Assembly (NCBI RefSeq): GCF_900106065.1
Contig: NZ_LT629796.1
Span: 4,433,501-4,497,500, forward strand
From: Pseudomonas mandelii
Lineage (GTDB): Bacteria > Pseudomonadota > Gammaproteobacteria > Pseudomonadales > Pseudomonadaceae
Reading direction: 5' to 3'
DNA: 64,000 nt
Shown here: positions 17,787 to 26,944 of the stretch, piece after piece
How the letters are laid out: every line of letters starts with the position of its first letter
How positions within the stretch are numbered: position 1 is the first letter of the stretch
Position numbers and translations under genes: made by a program
Notes under the pieces: generated by a model
The model's input: the letters and a program-made list of their open reading frames with translations, nothing else
Databases searched by the model: none
What the model was told of the DNA's origin: nothing

Positions 17787-20384
17787 ATGAACACTGAATT
17801 CCGTAAACCGCTGCCCGGCAGCCATCTGGATTACTTCGACGTCCGCGCGGCTGTCGAGGCCATCCAGCCTGGCGCCTACGACACTCTGCCGTACACCTCA
17901 CGCGTGCTGGCGGAAAACCTGGTACGTCGCTGCGACCCGGCCACGCTCACCGAATCCCTGAAGCAATTCATCGAGCGCAAACGCGACCTCGACTTCCCGT
18001 GGTTCCCGGCTCGCGTGGTGTGCCACGACATCCTCGGCCAGACCGCGCTGGTCGACCTCGCCGGCCTGCGTGACGCCATCGCCCTGCAAGGTGGTGACCC
18101 GGCGCAAGTGAACCCGGTGGTGCCGACGCAGTTGATCGTCGACCATTCCCTGGCCGTCGAGCGCGGAGGCTTCGACCCGGAGGCGTTCGAGAAGAATCGC
18201 GCCATCGAAGACCGTCGCAACGAAGACCGTTTCCACTTCATCAACTGGACCAAAAAGGCCTTCAAGAACGTTGATGTGATTCCACCGGGCAACGGCATCA
18301 TGCACCAGATCAACCTGGAGAAAATGTCTCCGGTGATCCAGGTACGTGACGGCGTGGCGTTCCCCGACACTTGCGTCGGCACCGACAGCCACACCCCGCA
18401 CGTCGATGCACTGGGCGTGATCGCCATCGGTGTCGGTGGTCTGGAAGCCGAGAGCGTGATGCTCGGCCGTGCGTCGTGGATGCGTCTGCCGGAAAGCGTC
18501 GGCGTTGAACTGACCGGCAAGCTGCAACCGGGCATCACTGCCACTGACATGGTGCTGGCGTTGACCGAGTTCCTGCGCAAGCAAAAAGTGGTCGGCGCAT
18601 GGCTGGAATTCTTCGGTGAAGGCGCCGCCGCGCTGACCCTCGGCGACCGCGCCACCATCTCCAACATGGCCCCGGAATACGGCGCCACGGCGGCGATGTT
18701 CTACATCGACCAGCAAACCATCGACTACCTCAAACTCACCGGCCGTGAAGACGAGCAGGTGCAGTTGGTCGAGAACTACGCCAAGCAAACCGGCCTGTGG
18801 GCTGACAGCCTGAAAGGCGCGCAATACGAGCGCGGCCTGACGTTCGACTTGTCCACCGTCGTGCGCAACATGGCCGGCCCGAGCAACCCGCACGCCCGCG
18901 TCGCCACCTCGGATCTCGCCGCCCAAGGCATCTCCGGTCAGTGGGACGACGTTCCTGGCCAGATGCCGGATGGCGCGGTGATCATCGCCGCCATCACCAG
19001 CTGCACCAACACCAGTAACCCGCGCAACGTGATTGCCGCCGGCCTGCTGGCGCGCAACGCCAACAAGCTCGGCCTGACCCGCAAGCCGTGGGTCAAATCG
19101 TCCCTGGCGCCGGGTTCGAAAACCGTGGCGCTGTACCTGGACGAAGCCGGCCTGACGACTGAGCTGGAGCAACTTGGTTTCGGCGTCGTGGCGTTCGCTT
19201 GCACCACGTGTAACGGCATGTCCGGTGCGCTGGATCCGGTGATCCAGCAAGAGATCATCGACCGCGACCTGTACGCCACCGCCGTGCTCTCCGGTAACCG
19301 CAACTTCGACGGCCGGATTCACCCGTATGCCAAGAACGCGTTCCTTGCTTCGCCGCCGTTGGTGGTTGCTTACGCCATCGCCGGCACCATCCGTTTCGAC
19401 ATCGAAAAAGATGTGCTGGGCCTGGACGCCGAAGGCAAGGAAATCCGCCTGAAAGACATCTGGCCGAGCGACGAAGAAATCGACGCCGTGGTCAAGGCGT
19501 CGGTCAAGCCGGAGCAGTTCCGTCAGGTCTACATCCCGATGTTCGCCATCCATGAAGACACCGGCCCGAAAGTCACGCCGCTGTACGACTGGCGCGAGAT
19601 GAGCACTTACATCCGCCGTCCGCCGTACTGGGAAGGCGCGCTGGCCGGCGCACGTCCGCTCAAGGGCATGCGCCCATTGGCGGTGCTGCCGGATAACATC
19701 ACCACCGATCACCTGTCGCCGTCGAACGCGATCATGCTGGACAGCGCGGCGGGTGAATACCTGGCGAAAATGGGCTTGCCGGAAGAGGACTTCAACTCTT
19801 ACGCGACTCACCGTGGCGACCACCTGACCGCGCAACGCGCCACCTTCGCCAACCCGAAACTGTTCAATGAAATGGTTCAGGAAAACGGCAAGGTCAAGCA
19901 GGGTTCTCTCGCTCGCGTCGAGCCGGAAGGCAAAGTGATGCGCATGTGGGAAGCCATCGAAACCTACATGGAGCGCAAGCAGCCGCTGATCATCATTGCC
20001 GGCGCCGATTACGGTCAGGGTTCGTCCCGCGACTGGGCGGCCAAGGGCGTGCGTCTGGCGGGTGTCGAGGCGATTGCCGCTGAAGGTTTCGAGCGCATCC
20101 ACCGCACCAACCTGGTGGGTATGGGCGTGTTGCCCCTGGAGTTCAAGCCGGGCACCGACCGTCACACACTGGCCATCGACGGCAGCGAAACCTACGACGT
20201 GATCGGTGAGCGCACGCCGCGTGCCGAACTGACGCTGGTGATCAACCGCAAGAACGGCGAACGCGTCGAAGTGCCGGTGACCTGCCGCCTCGACACCGCT
20301 GAAGAAGTGTCGATCTACGAGGCCGGCGGCGTGTTGCAGCGTTTCGCTCAGGACTTCCTCGAAGAATCGGCGGTTGCCGTTTAA
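17787..20384 (+). CDS. acnD: Fe/S-dependent 2-methylcitrate dehydratase AcnD
   Basis: 865 residues, an aconitase-superfamily enzyme. It dehydrates 2-methylcitrate to a 2-methylaconitate isomer that PrpF then converts for hydration. The [4Fe-4S] ligands are the Cys of TSCTNTSNP and the two in CTTCNGMSG. The GTDSHTPHVDALG and YGQGSSRDWAAKG motifs are active-site loops. The C-terminal swivel domain starts near residue 650. Its place between prpC and prpF sets it apart from housekeeping aconitase AcnA. Confidence 0.94.
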   Translation: MNTEFRKPLPGSHLDYFDVRAAVEAIQPGAYDTLPYTSRVLAENLVRRCDPATLTESLKQFIERKRDLDFPWFPARVVCHDILGQTALVDLAGLRDAIALQGGDPAQVNPVVPTQLIVDHSLAVERGGFDPEAFEKNRAIEDRRNEDRFHFINWTKKAFKNVDVIPPGNGIMHQINLEKMSPVIQVRDGVAFPDTCVGTDSHTPHVDALGVIAIGVGGLEAESVMLGRASWMRLPESVGVELTGKLQPGITATDMVLALTEFLRKQKVVGAWLEFFGEGAAALTLGDRATISNMAPEYGATAAMFYIDQQTIDYLKLTGREDEQVQLVENYAKQTGLWADSLKGAQYERGLTFDLSTVVRNMAGPSNPHARVATSDLAAQGISGQWDDVPGQMPDGAVIIAAITSCTNTSNPRNVIAAGLLARNANKLGLTRKPWVKSSLAPGSKTVALYLDEAGLTTELEQLGFGVVAFACTTCNGMSGALDPVIQQEIIDRDLYATAVLSGNRNFDGRIHPYAKNAFLASPPLVVAYAIAGTIRFDIEKDVLGLDAEGKEIRLKDIWPSDEEIDAVVKASVKPEQFRQVYIPMFAIHEDTGPKVTPLYDWREMSTYIRRPPYWEGALAGARPLKGMRPLAVLPDNITTDHLSPSNAIMLDSAAGEYLAKMGLPEEDFNSYATHRGDHLTAQRATFANPKLFNEMVQENGKVKQGSLARVEPEGKVMRMWEAIETYMERKQPLIIIAGADYGQGSSRDWAAKGVRLAGVEAIAAEGFERIHRTNLVGMGVLPLEFKPGTDRHTLAIDGSETYDVIGERTPRAELTLVINRKNGERVEVPVTCRLDTAEEVSIYEAGGVLQRFAQDFLEESAVAV

Positions 20385-20438
20385 CACGATGAGTTCGGGC
20401 GGGACCCCGCGGTCCCGCTCGATCCTAAAAGGACCATC

Positions 20439-21629
20439 ATGGCTCACGCACCTCAGATCAAAATCCCCGCCACCTACATGCGCGGCGGCACCAGCAAAGG
20501 CGTGTTTTTCAGCCTCAAAGACCTGCCCGAAGCGGCACAGATTCCCGGCCCGGCGCGCGATGCCTTGTTGCTGCGCGTGATCGGCAGCCCCGACCCTTAC
20601 GACAAGCAAATCGACGGTATGGGCGGCGCGACGTCCAGCACCAGCAAAACCGTGATCCTGTCGAAAAGCACCAAGGCTGATCACGACGTCGATTACCTGT
20701 TCGGTCAGGTCTCGATCGACAAGCCTTTCGTCGACTGGAGCGGTAATTGCGGCAACCTGTCGGCAGCGGTCGGTTCGTTCGCCATCAGCAATGGTTTGGT
20801 GGACGCCAGCCGCATTCCGCAGAACGGCATCGCCGTGGTGCGCGTATGGCAGGCCAACATCGGCAAGACCATCATCGCCCACGTGCCGATCACTAACGGT
20901 GAAGTGCAGGAAACCGGCGATTTCGAACTCGACGGCGTGACCTTTCCCGCCGCTGAAGTGCAGGTCGAATTCATGGACCCTGCCGCGGAAGAAGAGGGTG
21001 GCGGCGGTTCAATGTTCCCCACCGGCAATCTGGTGGATGACCTGGAAGTGCCCGGCGTCGGGACCTTCAAGGCAACCATGATCAATGCCGGCATCCCGAC
21101 GATTTTCGTCAATGCCGAAGACATTGGCTACACCGGCACCGAGTTGCAGGGGGCGATCAATGGCGATCCGAAAGCGCTGCTGATGTTCGAGACGATCCGT
21201 GCTTATGGCGCGTTGCGCATGGGCCTGATCAAGGACCTGGACGAAGCGGCCAAGCGTCAGCACACACCTAAGGTGGCCTTTGTGGCAAAGCCGGCGGACT
21301 ACGTGTCGTCCAGCGGCAAAGCCATTGCGGCAGGGGATGTCGACCTGCTGGTACGTGCGTTGTCGATGGGTAAATTGCACCACGCGATGATGGGCACGGC
21401 GGCCGTTGCCATCGGCACGGCGGCGGCGATTACCGGCACCTTGGTCAACCTCGCGGCGGGTGGAATCGAACGCAATGCCGTGCGCTTCGGGCATCCGTCC
21501 GGCACCTTGCGTGTGGGCGCTGAAGCTAGCCTGGTGAACGGTGAATGGAAAGTGAACAAGGCCATCATGAGCCGCAGTGCGCGGGTGTTGATGGAAGGTT
21601 ACGTCCGCGTGCCGGGTGATTCCTTCTAA
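20439..21629 (+). CDS. prpF: 2-Methylaconitate isomerase PrpF
   Basis: 396 residues, a PrpF/diaminopimelate-epimerase-like two-domain fold. It isomerises the AcnD product to cis-2-methylaconitate. The family opening MRGGTSKGVFF (with the Lys of the TSKG motif), GMGGATSSTSKTVIL, SGNCGNLSAAVG with an active-site Cys, and the C-terminal IMSRSARVLMEGYV are all present. It follows acnD by 54 nt with an AAAGGA ribosome binding site. Confidence 0.94.
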   Translation: MAHAPQIKIPATYMRGGTSKGVFFSLKDLPEAAQIPGPARDALLLRVIGSPDPYDKQIDGMGGATSSTSKTVILSKSTKADHDVDYLFGQVSIDKPFVDWSGNCGNLSAAVGSFAISNGLVDASRIPQNGIAVVRVWQANIGKTIIAHVPITNGEVQETGDFELDGVTFPAAEVQVEFMDPAAEEEGGGGSMFPTGNLVDDLEVPGVGTFKATMINAGIPTIFVNAEDIGYTGTELQGAINGDPKALLMFETIRAYGALRMGLIKDLDEAAKRQHTPKVAFVAKPADYVSSSGKAIAAGDVDLLVRALSMGKLHHAMMGTAAVAIGTAAAITGTLVNLAAGGIERNAVRFGHPSGTLRVGAEASLVNGEWKVNKAIMSRSARVLMEGYVRVPGDSF

Positions 21630-21643
21630 CAACACCTAACGCC

Positions 21644-21711
21644 TGTAGGAGCCAGGCTTGCCGGCGAAGGCGCCCTCAAGATCGCCTTCGCCAGCAAGCC
21701 TGGCTCCTACA
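21644..21711. repeat. REP pair inside the prp operon
   Basis: TGTAGGAGCCAGGCTTGCCGGCGAAGG class, inverted partner CCTTCGCCAGCAAGCCTGGC. A tight hairpin between prpF and prpD. Confidence 0.85.
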
Positions 21712-21804
21712 GGTCCGATTTCAACAATAAGAATGTTGTAACCCATCGAGATTGATCCCTGAACCGAGGTCCCATCAACGAACCACTTCAAGAGTGAATC
21801 GAAC

Positions 21805-23289
21805 ATGAGCGCCAACGTCGACCTGAACAACCGCCCCGACTACGACACCGTCCTACAGGACATTGCCGATTACGTCCTCAACTTCAAAATCGAGTCCAAG
21901 GAAGCGCTCGACACTGCCCGCAACTGCCTGATCGACACCCTCGGCTGCGGCCTGCTGGCCCTGCGCTTCCCCGAATGCACCAAACACCTGGGCCCTATCG
22001 TGGAAGGCACCATCGTCCCGTTCGGTGCACGCGTGCCAGGCACCCCATTCCGGCTCGACCCCGTCAAGGCGGCCTGGGACATCGGCTGCATCGTGCGCTG
22101 GCTCGACTACAACGACACCTGGCTCGCCGCTGAATGGGGCCATCCGTCTGATAATCTCGGCGGCATTCTCGCAGTGGCCGATCACCTGTCGCAAAAGCGC
22201 CTGGCCAATGGCGATGCGCCGCTGACCGTTCGCGCAGTGCTCGAAGCCATGATCATGGCCCACGAGATTCAAGGCGTGATCGCACTGGAAAACTCCTTCA
22301 ATCGGGTAGGGCTCGATCACGTCATCCTGGTGAAAGTCGCCTCGACCGCCGTCACCGCCAAACTCATGGGCGCCAATCGCGAGCAGTTGCTGTCAGCGTT
22401 GTCCCACGCCTTCGCCGACGGCCAGGCGCTGCGCACGTATCGGCATGCGCCGAACGCCGGGTCGCGCAAGTCCTGGGCGGCGGGCGATGCGTCCAGTCGC
22501 GGTGTGCGCCTGGCGGACATGGCGATGCGTGGCGAGATGGGCATTCCCGGCGTGCTGACGGCGAAGCAGTGGGGCTTTTACGATGTATTGTTCAGCCACA
22601 CCAACAACGATCTGGCGCTCAAGCCCGAAGACAAACGCGCCTTCAGCTTCTCCCGCCCATACGGCACCTACGTGATGGAAAACGTGCTGTTCAAAATCAG
22701 TTTCCCCGCTGAATTCCACGCACAAACCGCCTGCGAAGCGGCAGTGACGCTTCATCCACAGGTTAGAAATCGTCTGCATGAGATCGACAAAATCGTCATC
22801 ACCACCCACGAGTCGGCGATCCGGATCATTTCCAAGGTGGGCCCGCTGGCCAACGCTGCCGACCGCGACCACTGCATTCAGTACATGACGGCGGTGCCGC
22901 TGGCATTCGGCAATCTGGTCGCCGAGCAGTACGAAGACAGCTTCCACGCGGCGCACCCGATCATTGATGTATTGCGCGAGAAAATGGTCATCGTCGAAGA
23001 CCCGCAGTACACCCGCGAGTACCTGGAGGCGGACAAGCGTTCCATCGCCAACGCGATCCAGGTGTTTTTCAAGGACGGCTCCAGCACCGAGAAAGTCGTG
23101 GTGGAATATCCGATCGGGCATCGCCGTCGCCGCACCGATGGCATTCCGTTGCTGGAGGACAAGTTCAAGGCCAACTTGGCGACGCGCTTCACCGCCCAGC
23201 GCAGTGCGGAGATTTTTGCGTTGTGTAAGGATCAGGCTGCGCTGGAGGCAACCCCGGTCAATCGCTTCGTCGACCTGTATGTGATCTGA
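21805..23289 (+). CDS. prpD: 2-Methylcitrate dehydratase PrpD
   Basis: 494 residues, MmgE/PrpD family. This cofactor-independent methylcitrate/citrate dehydratase can act in parallel with AcnD/PrpF. Conserved parts are [63 protein letters not shown] and the C-terminal [20 protein letters not shown]. Having both the AcnD/PrpF pair and PrpD in one operon is usual in Pseudomonas. It is the last gene of the operon. Confidence 0.94.
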   Translation: MSANVDLNNRPDYDTVLQDIADYVLNFKIESKEALDTARNCLIDTLGCGLLALRFPECTKHLGPIVEGTIVPFGARVPGTPFRLDPVKAAWDIGCIVRWLDYNDTWLAAEWGHPSDNLGGILAVADHLSQKRLANGDAPLTVRAVLEAMIMAHEIQGVIALENSFNRVGLDHVILVKVASTAVTAKLMGANREQLLSALSHAFADGQALRTYRHAPNAGSRKSWAAGDASSRGVRLADMAMRGEMGIPGVLTAKQWGFYDVLFSHTNNDLALKPEDKRAFSFSRPYGTYVMENVLFKISFPAEFHAQTACEAAVTLHPQVRNRLHEIDKIVITTHESAIRIISKVGPLANAADRDHCIQYMTAVPLAFGNLVAEQYEDSFHAAHPIIDVLREKMVIVEDPQYTREYLEADKRSIANAIQVFFKDGSSTEKVVVEYPIGHRRRRTDGIPLLEDKFKANLATRFTAQRSAEIFALCKDQAALEATPVNRFVDLYVI

Positions 23290-23324
23290 CACGAATTCCT
23301 GCAAAAGACAGGGGGCCGGCGATC

Positions 23325-23385
23325 CGACTTGCCGGCGACGGCGTATTTGCAGACGCCTTCGCCGGCAGCCTGGCTCCTGCAGGGG
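23325..23385. repeat. REP-like palindrome
   Basis: TTGCCGGCGACGGCGTATTTGC to CGCCTTCGCCGGCAGCCTGGCTCCTGCAGG. A degenerate pair between the convergent prpD and EamA transporter genes, probably serving as terminator. Confidence 0.55.
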
Positions 23386-23394
23386 CGGCCGGCG

Positions 23395-24327
23395 TCAACC
23401 CTTGAGCCATTTTTCGACGGGTAATTTGGTGATGGCAAACCCGGTCAGCAACACCGCCGAATACCCCATCAACTCCCGGGTCAGACTGTGCCCTTCATAC
23501 CACGCGCCAATCACCACCGCGAACACCGGAAAAATAATAAACACGAACGACAGAATGATCGGGCTCAAGCGTTTGAGCAGCAAAAAGTAAACGATAAACC
23601 CGCCCACCGAGGCCACAAGTCCCAGATACAGCAAGGCGCCCCACGAGCGCGCAGTGATGTCTTCGAACACCGGAGCCTCAACGCTCAATCCCGCCACAAA
23701 CAGCATCAAACCGGCCAGGCCGATGGGCAGCGTGTTGTAAGTAATCACACTGATCGCACTGCCTTGCTTCTTGGTGATGACGTAACACAGCGCATGCATG
23801 ACCGCCGCCGCCAGAATCGCCAGTACCCCGAACAATTCGGCATGGTCCAGGTGCAGCCCCTGGCTGCGGATAATCATGAACAGACTGCCAAAACCGATGG
23901 CGATGCCAATCACTTGCGAAGGGTAGACTTTCTGCCGCAGAAACACGGCGGAAAACAGCAGGATGAACACCGGCATGCAGCTGAACAGCAGCGCGGTCAG
24001 GCCGGACGACACGTGCATCTCGCCGTAGTTGAGCAAGTAATACGGCAGGCTGAAATACGACAGGGTGACGAACACGAAAAACCAGCGGCTTTGCCGGGGA
24101 AACAGCAGCGGCTCGCGACGCAGCAGGGCGAAGCTCAAAAACAGCGGAAAGGCGATCAGAAAACGCAGCCCGGCGGCGGTCAGCGGGGGCACACTTTCGA
24201 CGGCAATCTTGATGCCCAGCCACGTCGTGCCCCAACTCAGGCAAACGATCAGGAACAGCACGCTGGTGACCCCTCCGGCCAGCCACGGTTTTCGGATACT
24301 GGAAAAGGCGCTGAGGGCCGTGGACAT
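23395..24327 (-). CDS. DMT-superfamily (EamA) transporter
   Basis: 310 residues with about ten hydrophobic helices in two EamA halves (FLIVCLSWGTTWLGIKIAVESVPPLTAAGLRF in the first, shown as separate motifs SWGTTWLGIK and PLTAAGLRF). An inner-membrane metabolite exporter or importer of unknown substrate. It is divergent from a MocR regulator 91 bp away, an arrangement typical of a regulator controlling its transporter. A pyridoxal-related or amino-acid substrate is possible because MocR proteins often sense these. Confidence 0.85.
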   Translation of the reverse strand: MSTALSAFSSIRKPWLAGGVTSVLFLIVCLSWGTTWLGIKIAVESVPPLTAAGLRFLIAFPLFLSFALLRREPLLFPRQSRWFFVFVTLSYFSLPYYLLNYGEMHVSSGLTALLFSCMPVFILLFSAVFLRQKVYPSQVIGIAIGFGSLFMIIRSQGLHLDHAELFGVLAILAAAVMHALCYVITKKQGSAISVITYNTLPIGLAGLMLFVAGLSVEAPVFEDITARSWGALLYLGLVASVGGFIVYFLLLKRLSPIILSFVFIIFPVFAVVIGAWYEGHSLTRELMGYSAVLLTGFAITKLPVEKWLKG

Positions 24328-24418
24328 GATCGTGCTCCTTCGTCGTCGAAATTGACCCGGTTACCAAATAGGTCTATCCCTGATTGAACCTGTTTTCAGC
24401 ACGCTATTCGGGATGGAA

Positions 24419-25828
24419 ATGACTGTCAAAGTAAGTATTGCCACGGTGTCAATCTTGCGCGAAGGCCTGGCTCAGGGACGCGGCGTGAAGTACAAGCGCC
24501 TCGCCGAAGCCCTGGAAAAGAGTATCGGCGAAGGTTTGATCGAACCCGGCAGCAAGCTGCCACCCCATCGTCTGTTAGCGGACAGCCTGGGAGTGACCAT
24601 CGGCACCATCAGCCGTGCCTATGGCGAACTGGAACGGGTAGGGTTGGTCGTGGCTCGTGTAGGAGATGGCACCTATGTGCGTCAGCGGGGGATGGAGCGG
24701 GTGCGGGATGGCGGCTTTCGCAATGTCAGCGACGAACCACAGCCTTACTTCGATATGAGTCGGAATCAGCCGATTCCGGGGCAGGAAGGCGCTTTTCTGA
24801 GTCAAAGCCTGCAGGCCCTGGCCAGCGATCCATACACCTTGCAACTGCTTAGCGGTTATACGGCCGATGCCGGGTTACCGCGCCATCGTGCGGCAGGTGC
24901 CCATTGGCTGCGGCATCAGGCCTTCGTACCGAGCGCCGAGCAGGTTATTTGCGTCAATGGCGGCCAGCACGGCTTGCTCTGCGTGTTGATGGCGCTGCTC
25001 AAGCCCGGCGACACTCTGGTCACCGAGCAGTTGACTTACCCCGGGCTGATCAGTGTCGCCCGCATGCTCGGCATCAAGCTGATCGGTGTCGGGATGGATG
25101 ACGAAGGATTGTTGCCCGAGTCTTTGTCGGAGGTTTGCCAGCATCATCGGGTATCGGCGGTGTACTGCACGCCGACCCTCCAGAATCCTACGGCGGCGGT
25201 GATGTCCGTCCCGCGACGTGAGGCGATTGCCGAGGTCTGTCGCCAACATAATTTGCTGATCATCGAGGACGAAGCCCACGCCGTGCTCGCGCAGCAGCGT
25301 CCGTTGCCCTTGAGCCACTTTGCCCCGGAGCGTTCGGTGTTGATCGGCAGTCTGAGCAAAGCGGTTTCGGCGGGTTTACGGGCGGGTTATCTGCATGCGC
25401 CGCAACCGTTGATCGGACGTTTGAGCGCGGCGGTGCGCGGGACGTGCTGGATGGCGAGTCCGCTGTCGATGGAGCTGGCGACGGCGTGGATCGAAAACGG
25501 TATCGCCGAGCAGTTGCTGGGGCAGCAGATTGCTGAAATCAGTCGCCGCAAGCGTTTGGTCAGCCCCATGTTAGAAGAGGTCGGGTACAAGACTCATCCC
25601 CACAGCCCACACTTCTGGATCGAAGTGCCCGAACCGTGGCGAGCATCGCAGATTGCGGCGGAGCTCAAGCAGAACAATTACCTGGTGGCCACCGCGGAGG
25701 CGTTTGCGGTCGGGCATGCCGCAGTGCCGCAATTCATTCGGGCGAGTGTGTGTCATTCGGCGGGGGATGATCGGTTGTTGCTGCAGGGGTTTGAAGCATT
25801 GGCGAGGGCATTGGCGGAGACCGTGTAA
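24419..25828 (+). CDS. MocR-family regulator (GntR HTH + aminotransferase fold)
   Basis: About 469 residues. The N-terminal GntR winged HTH (about residues 15-80: GVKYKRLAEALEKSIGEGL, LADSLGVTIGTISRAYGELE) is fused to a fold-type I aminotransferase domain (about 115-465). The PLP-binding Lys lies in GSLSKAVSAGLRAGY. Family members bind PLP and use it as an effector domain rather than as an enzyme. The start is uncertain between ATGs at 24413 and 24419; the second has GGGA at proper spacing. It is divergent from the EamA transporter, its probable target. Confidence 0.87.
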   Translation: MTVKVSIATVSILREGLAQGRGVKYKRLAEALEKSIGEGLIEPGSKLPPHRLLADSLGVTIGTISRAYGELERVGLVVARVGDGTYVRQRGMERVRDGGFRNVSDEPQPYFDMSRNQPIPGQEGAFLSQSLQALASDPYTLQLLSGYTADAGLPRHRAAGAHWLRHQAFVPSAEQVICVNGGQHGLLCVLMALLKPGDTLVTEQLTYPGLISVARMLGIKLIGVGMDDEGLLPESLSEVCQHHRVSAVYCTPTLQNPTAAVMSVPRREAIAEVCRQHNLLIIEDEAHAVLAQQRPLPLSHFAPERSVLIGSLSKAVSAGLRAGYLHAPQPLIGRLSAAVRGTCWMASPLSMELATAWIENGIAEQLLGQQIAEISRRKRLVSPMLEEVGYKTHPHSPHFWIEVPEPWRASQIAAELKQNNYLVATAEAFAVGHAAVPQFIRASVCHSAGDDRLLLQGFEALARALAETV

Positions 25829-25833
25829 TCGTT

Positions 25834-25927
25834 CTTCGCGAGCAGGCTCGCTCCCACAGTGGATCTCTGTCGTACACAAACTTTGTGTCCACTGGAGATC
25901 AACTGTGGGAGCGAGCCTGCTCGCGAA
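25834..25927. repeat. REP pair, inverted
   Basis: TTCGCGAGCAGGCTCGCTCC and its inverted partner at the two ends. The spacer contains a second inverted repeat (GTGGATCTC / GAGATCAAC-type). It lies between convergent MocR and ppsR genes. Confidence 0.88.
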
Positions 25928-25951
25928 TGCGCTATAACGGGCGCCGCAGAA

Positions 25952-26776
25952 CTATTTGAACCGCCGCTCCACCCCTTTCTCCACCAGGATTTTCGCCGAA
26001 ATCTCTTCCACCGAAAAATGCGTGGAATTGATGTTCGGAATGTTCTCCCGGCGGAACAGGTTCTCCACCTCGCGCACTTCAAACTCGCACTGGGCGTAGC
26101 TCGAATAGCGGCTGTTGGGCTTGCGCTCGTTGCGGATCGCGGTGAGACGATCCGGGTCGATGGTCAGGCCGAACAGCTTGTGCTGGTGGGCGCGCAGGGC
26201 GGTGGGCAGTTGCAGGCGTTCCATGTCGTCTTCGGTCAGCGGGTAGTTGGCCGCGCGGATGCCGAATTGCATCGCCATGTACAGGCACGTCGGTGTCTTA
26301 CCACAACGCGACACGCCCACTAGGATGAGGTCGGCCTTGTCGTAATAATGCGTGCGCGCGCCGTCGTCATTGTCGAGGGCGAAGTTCACCGCCTCGATCC
26401 GCTCCATGTAATTGGAGTTGGTGCCGATGGAGTGGGATTTGCCGACGGTGTAGGAAGAATGCTCGGTCAGTTCCTGTTCAAGCGGCGCCAGGAAGGTCGA
26501 GAAAATGTCGATCATGAAACCATTGGACGTGGCGAGGATCTCACGGATGTCCTGATTGACGATGGTGTCAAAGATAATCGGCCGGAAACCGTCGGTTTCG
26601 GCGGCTTTGTTGATTTGTTGTACCATGGCCCGCGCTTTATCCACGTTGTCGATGTACGGACGCGTGAATTTGCTGAAGGTAATGTTTTCGAACTGCGCCA
26701 GGAGGCTTTGGCCGAGGGTTTCGGCTGTGATGCCGGTGCCGTCGGAAATAAAGAAAGCAGATCGTTTCATTTGCAC
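25952..26776 (-). CDS. ppsR: PEP synthetase regulatory protein PpsR (DUF299 kinase/phosphorylase)
   Basis: 274 residues. A bifunctional ADP-dependent kinase / Pi-dependent pyrophosphorylase that inactivates and reactivates PEP synthase by phosphorylating a Thr next to its catalytic His. The N-terminal [19 protein letters not shown] and the P-loop-like [15 protein letters not shown] (about residues 153-167) are family hallmarks. It is divergent from ppsA with a 168-bp shared promoter region, which fits the enzyme/regulator pairing. Confidence 0.94.
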   Translation of the reverse strand: MQMKRSAFFISDGTGITAETLGQSLLAQFENITFSKFTRPYIDNVDKARAMVQQINKAAETDGFRPIIFDTIVNQDIREILATSNGFMIDIFSTFLAPLEQELTEHSSYTVGKSHSIGTNSNYMERIEAVNFALDNDDGARTHYYDKADLILVGVSRCGKTPTCLYMAMQFGIRAANYPLTEDDMERLQLPTALRAHQHKLFGLTIDPDRLTAIRNERKPNSRYSSYAQCEFEVREVENLFRRENIPNINSTHFSVEEISAKILVEKGVERRFK

Positions 26777-26944
26777 CTTGGGCCTTAAGCTAGTGACGAA
26801 TCTTGGATATGATAGGCGCGATTTGCCGGCCGCCAGTGGCCCGCATTCTCACTTATTTTCCAGGTCCAGGCCATACAGCTGGCAAACGCTCCCCCGAGCG
26901 CCCGGCTTCTGAGCTTTTCCAACACAGTTAGTGGAGAGATCACC

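Noticed and set aside
17898..20882. Very long minus-strand frame opposite acnD (994 codons)
   Set aside because: A shadow of the acnD/prpF coding strands caused by high G+C third positions. Composition is His/Arg/Asp/Val-rich without domains.
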